From Sulfuricella sp. (GTDB lineage Bacteria > Pseudomonadota > Gammaproteobacteria > Burkholderiales > Sulfuricellaceae): a stretch of 55,351 bases of DNA. The notes beneath the pieces are model-generated. The model searched no databases. It worked only from the letters and a program-made list of their open reading frames with translations, and was not told where the DNA came from. This document shows, piece after piece, positions 7,510 to 15,345 of this stretch (positions are counted from its first letter, which is position 1; every line of letters starts with the position of its first letter). Made by a program: the position numbers and the translations under genes. The DNA lies in the NCBI GenBank assembly GCA_028714315.1, contig JAQTMN010000009.1:1-55351 (forward strand). The letters are read 5' to 3'.

Positions 7510-9761
7510 CGGGCACCATCGCGGACGCACTGCATCAACTTCAGCGGCACAGGGGCCTTGTCCGCGTTGGCGAGCCAAGGAAAAGTGGTGAATCGACGCA
7601 GATTGAAGTCGATGTTGCTGTTGAATTGCCGAGCAGGTCTCGGCGCAATGGCGTATCCGGGACCGGAGTGCGCTCGGTCGAGACATGCGTTCTGGTATTC
7701 GGCAGTGACTGGCCCATGTCTGCACCCAAGCCTTTCTTGCGTGCGGACTTCCCACTCAACTTGCCGCACATCAATCCTCATCGCGAAGGCGAGTTGGTCT
7801 CGCCTTGTCTGTTCGAGGGATCGTTGGACGAGCTGCTGCATCGGTTTGGTCTGGACGCCATCGTCGATCAGTTGATCGTTTGGTTGCACAAGGCCGCAGC
7901 CGGGACGTTGCTGGACCTTGAACAGGGGTGGGAGCCGACTCGTCGAGACAGTTGTCCTTCGACCCTTGTATTCAGTGCCGAGAATGTCGCGGCCGCCGCT
8001 CCCGCTGACGGCACGATTTTGGTGGTTCCCGCAGGCTACGTGACGATTGATGGCGGGCTATACGCCATCGTCAATGCCGAACTGACTGCTCAAGTCGATC
8101 CTGTGTTCTATCAGGAGGTTCACAACGACAAGTTGGGTAAATGGGGAAATGGCCATACCGCAGCCTTCATTGCGCGGGCTCCAATAACCGACGGCAACCC
8201 GCATGTGGTCGGCCACTATCAACCCGAGACGGTTGTCGATCTCGCGACGTTGCTTGATCGAGCAGCGGAACTCGGCGTCGATCGTGACGCTTTGGCTCAA
8301 GGCTTGGACGGCTACTATGGACGTTCGATTCTGGATATGCAGCAAGACTCGCGTGGCTGGACGCATGGCTTGTATGCGATTGTGATTCTGACTGTTCAAA
8401 GGCCAGCGTCGCTTGTGGGCTCACCGGGGAGAAGTATCGAGGTATTGCCCTACGTGGTGCGCTATGAACTCAACGCTCAATCGCTCCTGGAGCGAAACGC
8501 CACGGTTCACCCGGCTTTTCACGCACATGCGTTGTCTCCCGAACTGCTGGCAAGAACGTCCGGCATTCCATCTGCGGCCACATCGCAGCCGCTGGTCTTG
8601 CTCGGCTGCGGAAGCGTGGGGTCGAAAATCGCGATGCAACTGGGGCGAGCGGGTTTCGGCTCAATGACCTTCGTCGATAACGAGTCCATGTCGCCTCACA
8701 ACGCGGCCCGGCATGCACTCATTGAGCGGGCATCGGTGCTGGTCCCACCTCGGAAGTCGGCGCTGATGAAGACGGCCTTTGAGTCGCTGTCGCATCTTCA
8801 ATCGCAAGCGTTCGACACCGACGCAGTGACTCTCTTGGTCGATGCTGCGCAGTTTGCTGCAACCGTTCCGCAGGATGCGGCCCTCATCGTGGATGCGACA
8901 GCCTCACTTCAGGTGTTGGCCGCAGAAACGCAATCAACGGCGCTGAACCAATCCCCTGCGCGGTTGGCACGGATCGTCATGTATGGCCAGGGGCGCTGTG
9001 TCGCGGTTTTGCTTGAAGGGCCTGGTCGCGCCGGTCGGGTTGACGATCTTACGGCATTCTTGTTCGAGTGCTGTCGGTTTGTGCCGGAACTGCGGGCGTC
9101 GATTGCTGGCGATACGTCTGAGCCGACGCGTATTTTTGTGGGCGACAACTGCCGTTCACTGACGATGCCAATGTCCGATGCCGTTGTTTCGCGTTCTGCT
9201 TCATTAGCTGGCCTGCAACTGGAACGCTGGCTCGTTGGCGGACTCCCGAAGGAGGCGACGCTTTGCGCCGGGGTCTCGGATACCGAAGGCCTCGGCATGG
9301 CATGGACCAGCACCAGCCTCGGCCCGACCACTGTGCTCAACGTAGCAGACGATGGTGGCTGGAACATTCGGATTCTGCACCCTGTCGTGCAAGCGATCCA
9401 TGCTGATGCGCTGCGCTGGGGCGCTCTGGAAACAGGTGGAGCCTTGGTCGGTCGTATCTCGTTTGAGAATCGAACCATCACCATTGCTGGCCTCGTGGAT
9501 GCGCCGCCTGACAGCATTCGGGAGGCCGCCCGCTTCGTCCTTGGGACGAATGGGCTTGTTCAAAATTTGCGCACAGCGAATGGAACCTCTTTGGGGTATC
9601 TGGCCTTCATCGGCACTTGGCATAGCCACCCGAAAGGCGGCGCACATTCGGGCATAGACCGAAATACGTTGCGCGGCATCGCCGAGGATGCTGGCGGCCT
9701 TCCCGCCGTGTCGTTGGTATGGACTCCGACAGGACTCAGGTGTGCGGTGGATCGCTGGTAA
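7506..9761 (+). CDS. E2-E1-JAB triple fusion (ubiquitin-pathway-like conjugation and deconjugation)
   Basis: 751 residues with three enzyme modules. Residues 1-145 fit a prokaryotic E2-like fold: LPHINPHREGELVSPC with candidate cysteine C101, then WLHKAAAGTLLDLEQGWEP. Residues about 355-580 are a ThiF/E1 adenylation domain with G-C-G-S-V-G at 366-371, D390, N398, R401 and a possible thioester cysteine near 548 (GDNCRS). Residues about 625-751 are a JAMM/Mov34 peptidase with E641 (ETGGALVG), H705-S-H707-P, S714 and D717. All three active sites look intact. Such fusions beside metallo-beta-lactamase proteins have been noted in comparative studies of prokaryotic ubiquitin-like systems. No modifier gene is adjacent. 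The start overlaps the previous stop. Confidence 0.88.
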   Translation: MTGTIADALHQLQRHRGLVRVGEPRKSGESTQIEVDVAVELPSRSRRNGVSGTGVRSVETCVLVFGSDWPMSAPKPFLRADFPLNLPHINPHREGELVSPCLFEGSLDELLHRFGLDAIVDQLIVWLHKAAAGTLLDLEQGWEPTRRDSCPSTLVFSAENVAAAAPADGTILVVPAGYVTIDGGLYAIVNAELTAQVDPVFYQEVHNDKLGKWGNGHTAAFIARAPITDGNPHVVGHYQPETVVDLATLLDRAAELGVDRDALAQGLDGYYGRSILDMQQDSRGWTHGLYAIVILTVQRPASLVGSPGRSIEVLPYVVRYELNAQSLLERNATVHPAFHAHALSPELLARTSGIPSAATSQPLVLLGCGSVGSKIAMQLGRAGFGSMTFVDNESMSPHNAARHALIERASVLVPPRKSALMKTAFESLSHLQSQAFDTDAVTLLVDAAQFAATVPQDAALIVDATASLQVLAAETQSTALNQSPARLARIVMYGQGRCVAVLLEGPGRAGRVDDLTAFLFECCRFVPELRASIAGDTSEPTRIFVGDNCRSLTMPMSDAVVSRSASLAGLQLERWLVGGLPKEATLCAGVSDTEGLGMAWTSTSLGPTTVLNVADDGGWNIRILHPVVQAIHADALRWGALETGGALVGRISFENRTITIAGLVDAPPDSIREAARFVLGTNGLVQNLRTANGTSLGYLAFIGTWHSHPKGGAHSGIDRNTLRGIAEDAGGLPAVSLVWTPTGLRCAVDRW

Positions 9762-9806
9762 AGGCAAAGCCGCCGGCACTTTCTTGGCATAAAACGAAAG
9801 GGATGT

Positions 9807-10877
9807 ATGGCTGACTACTTCGAGATCGATTTTCTTGGCGTCGAAACAGCGAAAAGCGGGGATGCAATCACGCTACGCTATTCGGTGAATGGCACAGAGG
9901 GCGTGCACGTCGTTGACGGTGGGTATCTGGATACGGGAGATCAGCTCGTCGAGCACCTGAAGACGTACTATGGAACAACAGTCATCGACCATGTGATCCT
10001 CACACACCCCGATCGCGATCACGCCAATGGGCTGCGAAAAGTCCTGGAGCAATGCACAGTCAAAAATCTCTGGATCAACAGGCCGTGGATCTATGCAGAT
10101 CAGTTGATTGATCGATTCGAGACCTATGAATCAGTTGAAGCACTGAGACGGAAATTGCGCTCCATCTACGATGCCACGGCAATTCTTGAGGATCTTGCGG
10201 TTGAGAAGGGAATTCCAATCCATGCCCCTCTTCAGGGGCAGAACATCGGTCCCTTCATGGTGATGGCACCCACACTAGATCGCTACTTCGACCTGATCGT
10301 GGACTCCGCGAAGACACCGGAAGCTGTTGAAGAAAGTGCTTTGGATAGCGCGCTGAGCAGCATATTCCGGGTGGTGAAGGCCGCGACCGCCTACATCAAG
10401 TCCCTGTGGGGCGAGGAATATTTTCCGCCGGAGCCTACCAGCCGTGAAAATGAAATGAGTGTGGTCCAGTCGGCTGTTCTGAACGGTCATCGTGTCATGC
10501 TTACTGGCGATGCCGGGCGTGAAGCGCTGCAAGAGGTTATTGACTACGCGCCTTTTGCCGGACTCGCGTTGCCAGGCATTCGGTATTTCCAGGTGCCTCA
10601 TCATGGCGGGCGACACAATGTCTCGACTGAAATTCTGGATCAACTGGTTGGTCCACGATTGGACAGCATGCCGGACAAGCATACCTGGAATGCCATTTGC
10701 AGTTCTGCCAAAGCCGATGAGGATCACCCGCGGAAGTCCGTAATTCGCGCTGTATTGCACCGGGGTGGGCACTGGGCGGCAACCGAAAGCAAGAATCTCC
10801 GCATTGGGGCGGGCATTACCCGCGATGGCTGGGTATCAATTCCTCAAGCAGAGTACCCCGAAGAGCAAGAGAGTTGA
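9807..10877 (+). CDS. Metallo-beta-lactamase fold hydrolase 2
   Basis: 356 residues, a second but divergent member of the same fold. The metal motif is H67-P-D69-R-D71-H72 (ILTHPDRDHANG), followed by D235 (VMLTGDAGREA) and H265-H266 (QVPHHGGRHNVS). It lacks the acidic insertion of the first copy and has a helical insert between about 90 and 215. The gene starts 45 bp after the E2-E1-JAB gene on the same strand and closes the operon. A direct repeat begins 55 bp later, so the module ends here. Two different metallo-beta-lactamase proteins in one operon suggest two substrates or a heteromer. Confidence 0.85.
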   Translation: MADYFEIDFLGVETAKSGDAITLRYSVNGTEGVHVVDGGYLDTGDQLVEHLKTYYGTTVIDHVILTHPDRDHANGLRKVLEQCTVKNLWINRPWIYADQLIDRFETYESVEALRRKLRSIYDATAILEDLAVEKGIPIHAPLQGQNIGPFMVMAPTLDRYFDLIVDSAKTPEAVEESALDSALSSIFRVVKAATAYIKSLWGEEYFPPEPTSRENEMSVVQSAVLNGHRVMLTGDAGREALQEVIDYAPFAGLALPGIRYFQVPHHGGRHNVSTEILDQLVGPRLDSMPDKHTWNAICSSAKADEDHPRKSVIRAVLHRGGHWAATESKNLRIGAGITRDGWVSIPQAEYPEEQES

Positions 10878-10931
10878 GCGGGCAGTTTGAGCGTGACGTG
10901 CTGTTCATTGGCTTTCTGCCGCCTACGTTAT

Positions 10932-11046
10932 GAGCGTCCCGGCGTTCCGCCGTCGGACTCGCGGGCTGCGCCCCGCGCCTCATGCCGAGTCGCGGCCACC
11001 CGGCTTTGATTCCTGACGCCTCCGGCCTTGCGGGCCTGCGCTTGCC
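10932..11046. repeat. Long direct repeat A, copy 1
   Basis: This stretch begins GAGCGTCCCGGCGTTCCGCC and ends TGCGCTTGCC. It returns at 12171-12292 with about nine in ten bases matching. The two copies bracket one cargo gene. The internal part TGACGCCTCCGGCC...GGGCCTGCGC also recurs in other core spacers (near 14047 and 19021), so it belongs to the element backbone rather than to the cargo. Confidence 0.85.
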
Positions 11047-11069
11047 TAACTACCAGGTACTTGCAACCT

Positions 11070-12086
11070 ATGCATGCGATGTCGCTCTCTGAGTTTCCAA
11101 TTTCTGTGCTTGAACTCCACACATGGCCGTGGTGGCGAAGATTTTGGAATCGACCGCCGGCGCTTGTACGGAAGCGGTGTGAAGCTTGGCGTGAGCTATT
11201 GGGGCTCAAGGAGTCGGCAGGAAAAAATGTGCTCCTCAACACCGCAAAATCGAAGATTTTTGATGACTCACGCCGTCGATGGGACATCCTGGACAATCTT
11301 AATCGCAGCAACTTTACTTTGCGGAGCCGATTTTCGGGCTTAGCCTCGGGCGCTAAGGAGGCTTTCCAAAGTCCTCATGGATCGCTAGTGCAAGTGACGA
11401 TGGTGCCTCACTTTGAATGCGACGCAAGCGATATAGAGGGCATCTCCGCAAGCAAGTCGGCAGATATGCCACACGAAAGTGTGGATGTCTTTGGTGCCTA
11501 CTATATTGATGAGCAGAATCGATATGCCAGAAAAGGAAAGCCCCCGCTCGGACTGGATGATGCGAGCTTAAAAGAGCTTTGTTCTCATGGCGAAATTCGG
11601 CTACTGCACGGACGTGGCTCCGACACGTTTAGCGTGCGAGCTTGGGATGGCCGTTTGTTCCTTGACAACAGTGGCGGATCTCACCATCTTGCGGGCGCCG
11701 TGCATGTCGCTAAGCGCATTGGCGCGCGCATTCACCTCGCCTCGAAACTCTATCTCTACCAGCTCAACCATTTGACTGTGCAATGGCTGCTCGATGGATT
11801 TCATCTGGTATTGCTCCCCAAGGATTTGGCCGGACAGATGCTATGGACTGTGAAGAGCTTGGTAGGTTCTGGTTCGAACATGGAGTTCCCGCCTGTACTG
11901 GCCGAAGGCACGCTTTTGGCATTCCCCCGGGGTTCGCAAATCGCCGAGTCCGTGATGGCAGAACTATTGAGTCAGGGGCACCACGATTTGGGCAATGATT
12001 TGAGGGAAGCGCTGACTGCGCAACAGCGGTTCTTGACTGAATCGACGGCTCTATGGACAAAGCAATTTTCATCTCCAACCTGCTGA
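11070..12086 (+). CDS. Unknown cargo protein between repeats A
   Basis: From ATG 11070 the product is 338 residues; ATG 11079 is nearly as good, and an in-frame TTG at 11028 lies inside the repeat and is less likely. I do not recognise the family. The middle holds a globular block (HGRGSDTFSVRAWDGRLFLD, then NSGGSHHLAGAVHVAKRIGA). No membrane segment or signal peptide is obvious. Base composition is visibly less GC-rich than the neighbours, and the gene is enclosed by direct repeats, so it looks like a separately acquired cassette. Its place at the edge of a defence cluster hints at a defence or stability role, but nothing in the sequence proves it. Confidence 0.65.
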   Translation: MHAMSLSEFPISVLELHTWPWWRRFWNRPPALVRKRCEAWRELLGLKESAGKNVLLNTAKSKIFDDSRRRWDILDNLNRSNFTLRSRFSGLASGAKEAFQSPHGSLVQVTMVPHFECDASDIEGISASKSADMPHESVDVFGAYYIDEQNRYARKGKPPLGLDDASLKELCSHGEIRLLHGRGSDTFSVRAWDGRLFLDNSGGSHHLAGAVHVAKRIGARIHLASKLYLYQLNHLTVQWLLDGFHLVLLPKDLAGQMLWTVKSLVGSGSNMEFPPVLAEGTLLAFPRGSQIAESVMAELLSQGHHDLGNDLREALTAQQRFLTESTALWTKQFSSPTC

Positions 12087-12170
12087 CGATGCTCTAAATG
12101 CGTGTGGTCACGTCGTTACCTATAGATCGCGAGTTGAAGCTCCACATTTCATAGGAACTTAGCGACAAAA

Positions 12171-12292
12171 GAGCGTCCCGGCGTTCCGCCGTCGGGCTCG
12201 CGGGCTACGCCCCATGCCTCGTACCGAGTCATGGCCATCCGGCTTTGATCCCTGACGCCTCCGGCCCTGTGGGCCTGCGCGCTGCGCTTGCC
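12171..12292. repeat. Long direct repeat A, copy 2
   Basis: Second copy of the 10932-11046 repeat, with the same start (GAGCGTCCCGGCGTTCCGCC) and order and scattered substitutions. It has a 7-nt extra segment (GCTGCGC) near its end. It joins directly to repeat B upstream of radC, so copy 2 is probably the original backbone position and copy 1 was carried in with the cargo. Confidence 0.85.
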
Positions 12293-12320
12293 CATCCGTC
12301 GTCTCTGCGGGCGGGGTGTG

Positions 12321-12480
12321 GGCGGTCTTGCTGTTCCCTTCACCGTATCACGGCGTTCTCGCCGTCAAGGGCTGCGCGCGCCTTGCGCGCTTGCGTCCTG
12401 GCGGCCGTCGCTGACCCCTGACCGCTTGCGCTGCGCCGTGCTGAGGCCGGTTCCGGGCAATTCCGCCCGAGCAACCGGAG
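12321..12480. repeat. 160-bp leader repeat B, copy 1 (before radC)
   Basis: It runs from GGCGGTCTTGCTGTTCCCTT to the ribosome site AACCGGAG of radC. A near-identical 160-bp stretch lies at 13098-13257 before the next gene. It contains the stem ACGGCG-TTCT-CGCCGT (12350-12365). The region could be a shared promoter and leader that co-regulates the two genes. No strong -35/-10 pair is visible. Confidence 0.8.
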
Positions 12481-12487
12481 CATGATC

Positions 12488-12994
12488 ATGTCGCAACTTT
12501 CTCTGTCTCTCGATTCCTCGCTGCTGGTGCGTGACGACCAGGGGCGCTATCTGCCGGCGACTGCCGACCAAATTCTGGAAGCTGCGCGGTACGTTATCGA
12601 CCAGAAAACTCCGCGCGGGACGCTGTTCACTTCGCCGGCGCTGGTCAAGGACTACCTGCGCACCAAGCTGGCCAACTTCGAGCATGAGGTTTTCGCTACG
12701 CTGTTCCTCGACAGCCAGAACCGTCTGATCGAATACGTGGAGATGTTTCGCGGCACCATCGACCAGGCATCGGTGTATCCGCGCGAAGTCGTGAAAACGG
12801 CACTGCAACACAACGCAGCGGCCGTGATCTTTTCGCACAATCATCCGAGCGGCAATTCCGAGCCGAGCCAGGCGGACAAGCTGCTGACCCAACGCCTCAA
12901 GGAAGCCCTGGCGCTGGTGGACGTGCGCACGCTGGATCACATCGTCGTCGGCGGCGAGGCCACTACGTCATTCGCTGAGCGTGGCCTGATCTGA
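12488..12994 (+). CDS. radC: RadC-family JAB-domain protein
   Basis: 168 residues. The RadC/JAB metal motif is complete: H117-N-H119-P-S-G-N, then S-x-x-D in SEPSQAD. ICE-borne RadC homologues are short, lacking the N-terminal helix-hairpin-helix part, as here. Their biochemical role is not settled; a link to DNA repair or anti-restriction has been proposed. ATG 12488 lies 7 nt after GGAG (12477-12480); an alternative ATG at 12482 is too close to it. The gene sits between leader repeat B copy 1 and a terminator, so it is probably monocistronic. Confidence 0.92.
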   Translation: MSQLSLSLDSSLLVRDDQGRYLPATADQILEAARYVIDQKTPRGTLFTSPALVKDYLRTKLANFEHEVFATLFLDSQNRLIEYVEMFRGTIDQASVYPREVVKTALQHNAAAVIFSHNHPSGNSEPSQADKLLTQRLKEALALVDVRTLDHIVVGGEATTSFAERGLI

Positions 12995-13000
12995 CACAGG

Positions 13001-13020
13001 GGGGCTGCGGCCCCTTTTTT
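13001..13020 (+). terminator. Terminator after radC
   Basis: GGGGC (13001-13005), loop TGCG, GCCCC (13010-13014), then six T. It begins 7 bp after the radC stop. Confidence 0.75.
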
Positions 13021-13097
13021 GCTGCGCCCGGTGGCGCAGCTACGGCCCTCGCGGGCCTGCGCTTGCTGAAGACAGGTGTGCGTAGGTGGTGGTGTGA

Positions 13098-13257
13098 GGC
13101 GGTCTTGCTGTTCCCTTCACCGTATCACGGCGTTCTCGCCGTCAAGGGCTGCGCGTGCAAGCACGCTTGCGGCCTCCCGGCCGTCCTTGACCCCTGACCG
13201 CTTGCGCTGCGCCGTGCTGGTGACGGTTCCGGGCAATTCCGCCTGTGTAACCGGAGA
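13098..13257. repeat. 160-bp leader repeat B, copy 2
   Basis: Same length and order as 12321-12480, beginning GGCGGTCTTGCTGTTCCCTT and ending at AACCGGAG. The main differences lie in the central GC-rich hairpin zone. It directly precedes the start of the zinc-ribbon gene. Confidence 0.8.
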
Positions 13258-13262
13258 TCGTC

Positions 13263-13652
13263 ATGAACGATAAATCACATGTTTCCCTCGAACAGCACGT
13301 TTGCCTGGTCTGCGGCAAAGCGTTCGATACCGGCACCATCCTGCTCGACAAGCGCCTGCGTGCAAGCATGGAGCACCATACGAAGACGGGCTGGGGCCTA
13401 TGCCCCGAGCACCAGAAGCTGGCCGACGATGGTTTCGTCGCGCTAGTCGAATGCGACCCGCAGCGCAGCGGCTCGCCGGGTGGCCGCCTGAAGCCCGAGC
13501 AGGCTTATCGCACGGGCCGGCTGGCGCACCTGAAGCATCATGTGTTCGCCAAGGTGTTCAACGTGCCGATCGAGGCCAACCAGCCTTGCGTCTTCGTTAA
13601 GCCGGGCGTCATAGAGCAGCTTGAAGCGATGGTGTCGCCGGCGACGAGCTGA
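13263..13652 (+). CDS. Small zinc-ribbon-like conserved ICE protein
   Basis: 129 residues. Two cysteine pairs are suggested: C-L-V-C-G-K at 14-17, then a single cysteine and histidine in G-L-C-P-E-H-Q near 47-50, an arrangement like a treble-clef or zinc-ribbon site. The rest is a mixed fold with no motif I know. Similar proteins are common next to radC in this kind of element. It uses the same duplicated leader as radC and has its own terminator, so the two genes are probably switched together. The function is unknown. Confidence 0.75.
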   Translation: MNDKSHVSLEQHVCLVCGKAFDTGTILLDKRLRASMEHHTKTGWGLCPEHQKLADDGFVALVECDPQRSGSPGGRLKPEQAYRTGRLAHLKHHVFAKVFNVPIEANQPCVFVKPGVIEQLEAMVSPATS

Positions 13653-13657
13653 TCGCG

Positions 13658-14026
13658 CTAACAACCCGGCGCGTCGTCCTTTCGGGCGACGCGCCATTCT
13701 TTTTGCTGCGCCCGATGCCGATGCCTTCGCGCCCGCGGCGCTTCGCTTGCCTCCAGGGGAAAGCCCTGCGGGCTATCCCCGCCGCGCGATGCTTGGCGCC
13801 CCTGGAAGACCGCCGAACCGGCTGCGCCGGATCGGCCAGAAGCCAATCGCAGTCCCAGCAGCAGAAGCAATTTCTCGATGCCTTGTGCATGAGGGCTGTC
13901 CTGGGCGTGATGTTCATCGAGCATCGAAGTCAGGGCGTCCCCGGCCAAGAAGACATGGCCGGTCGCGCTGTCGTGCGCGTTGCGCATCGAGCCGCCTGCG
14001 GCGTCTCGCCCCTGACGGGCTTCCAT
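13658..14026 (-). CDS. Doubtful minus-strand ORF in the radC-DUF932 spacer
   Basis: The frame encodes up to 157 residues from 14131; a start at 14026 (MEARQGRDAAG) gives 122. The middle (GHVFLAGDALTSMLDEHHAQ, then a leucine-rich stretch GIEKLLLLLGL) reads like a folded helical protein. However, the C-terminal codons run through the terminator at 13668-13704 and the ends are low-complexity, so it may be chance coding in GC-rich DNA. No family is recognised. Confidence 0.25.
   Translation of the reverse strand: MEARQGRDAAGGSMRNAHDSATGHVFLAGDALTSMLDEHHAQDSPHAQGIEKLLLLLGLRLASGRSGAAGSAVFQGRQASRGGDSPQGFPLEASEAPRARRHRHRAQQKEWRVARKDDAPGC
13668..13704 (+). terminator. Terminator after the zinc-ribbon gene
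   Basis: GGCGCGTCGTCC (13668-13679), loop TTTC, GGGCGACGCGCC (13684-13695) with one G-T pair, then ATTCTTTTT. It is a strong stem with a T-run, 16 bp after the stop. Confidence 0.85.
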
Positions 14027-14440
14027 CGTTCCCTCGCTCCGCTCGGCTGACGCCTCCGGCCCGGCTTCTAGATCCGGGCCTGCGCGCTTCGCTTGCCGTG
14101 CGGTTCGGCACATAGGGATGGCCGTTGCCATGTCCAGCCGTCTTCCCTGACCTCATCACCTTGTCTGCGACTGTAGCCCGCGCCCGTGTGCCGTCAAGGC
14201 ACGCAGGGCCGTGTCCTCGGCTGCGCCTGCGGGCCGCACCAACCCTGCGCTTGCCTCCTTGACGGCACCCGTTCGCGCGCTCCTGACCGTCGCGGGCGAT
14301 GAACTCAGGAAAGACGGTGGCAACAGGGCTAACCGGGTTCCTCGTGCCGACCGCACCGAACAGCTGAAAGGCTGGGCTCCGAATCTAGGAATCCGGTGTG
14401 CGGTGTGAACAGCAAACCTCTTTTTGTCAGGAGAAAGACC
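13705..14440. other. Long GC-rich spacer before the DUF932 gene
   Basis: Apart from the doubtful minus-strand frame, this stretch holds no convincing gene. It contains another copy of the backbone spacer motif (TGACGCCTCCGGCC near 14048, then GGGCCTGCGCGCTTCGCTTG) and a wide GTGCCGTCAAGGCACGC / CCTTGACGGCACCC inverted pair around 14188-14270, with a GC-rich loop. The last 40 bp carry the AGGAGA ribosome site for the next gene. The inverted pair may be a structured RNA or binding site. Confidence 0.45.
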
Positions 14441-15271
14441 ATGCAACTCGCATCCCGTTTCGCTTCCCGTTCCCCGGCACTGCGCAGCGAATACCCGCTG
14501 ACCGATGACCAGATTCACCGTGTCGCGCCGTCCATCTTCGCGGACGCCCCGCATGAGAGCCGTTCGCAGCGGTACGCCTACATCCCCACCGCCGCCGTGC
14601 TGACCGAGCTTCGGAAAGAAGGCTTCCAGCCCTTCATGGTGACGCAGACCCGCGTGCGCGATGAAGGCAAGCGCGAGCACACGAAACACATGATTCGCCT
14701 GCGCCACGCCAGCCAGATCAACGGCGCGGAGGCTAACGAAATCGTGCTGCTGAACTCGCATGACGGCACCAGCAGCTATCAGATGCTGGCCGGCATGTTC
14801 CGGTTCGTGTGCAGCAATGGTCTTGTCTGCGGCGACACCGTGGCGGACGTGCGCGTGCCCCACAAAGGCGACGTAGCCGGCTCCGTCATCGAAGGCGCTT
14901 TCGAGGTGTTGAGCGGCTTCGAGCGGGTGAAGGAATCCCGCGATGCCATGCGCGCGATCACGCTGGACGAAGGCGAGGCCGAAGTGTTCGCCCGTTCCGC
15001 GCTGGCCCTCAAGTACGACCCCACCGACAACAAGCCAGCGCCCATCACCGAATCGCAAATCCTGATGCCGCGCCGGTTCGACGACCGCCGCCCGGACTTG
15101 TGGAGCGTGTTCAACCGCACCCAAGAAAACCTGACCAAAGGCGGATTGCATGGCCGCAGCGCCAACGGGCGCCGCCAGCAGACCCGCCCGGTGCAAGGCA
15201 TTGATTCCGATGTGCGCCTCAATCGCGCCCTCTGGATGCTGGCCGATGGCCTGCGCCAGTTGAAAGCCTGA
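14441..15271 (+). CDS. DUF932 (phage/plasmid-like) protein
   Basis: 276 residues from ATG 14441, with CAGGAGA upstream. It fits the DUF932 family found on plasmids, ICEs and phages: a central block with LLNSHDGTSSYQMLAGMFRF and CSNGLVCGD, then a helical region and a C-terminal WMLADGLRQL helix. Its biochemical role is unknown. It lies 74 bp upstream of parB on the same strand, so it may be part of the maintenance transcript. The frame is open from 14396, but the earlier start lacks a ribosome site. Confidence 0.88.
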   Translation: MQLASRFASRSPALRSEYPLTDDQIHRVAPSIFADAPHESRSQRYAYIPTAAVLTELRKEGFQPFMVTQTRVRDEGKREHTKHMIRLRHASQINGAEANEIVLLNSHDGTSSYQMLAGMFRFVCSNGLVCGDTVADVRVPHKGDVAGSVIEGAFEVLSGFERVKESRDAMRAITLDEGEAEVFARSALALKYDPTDNKPAPITESQILMPRRFDDRRPDLWSVFNRTQENLTKGGLHGRSANGRRQQTRPVQGIDSDVRLNRALWMLADGLRQLKA

Positions 15272-15345
15272 ACCCTTCCGATCTTTTACCCGCCGGAGGG
15301 GCGGTTCCCCTCCATTCCCTTGTTTCACTTGATTGGAGATACACC

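Noticed and set aside
4530-10877. CBASS type II system
   Set aside because: No CD-NTase gene, the E2-E1 and JAB parts are fused, and MBL proteins are not CBASS core genes.
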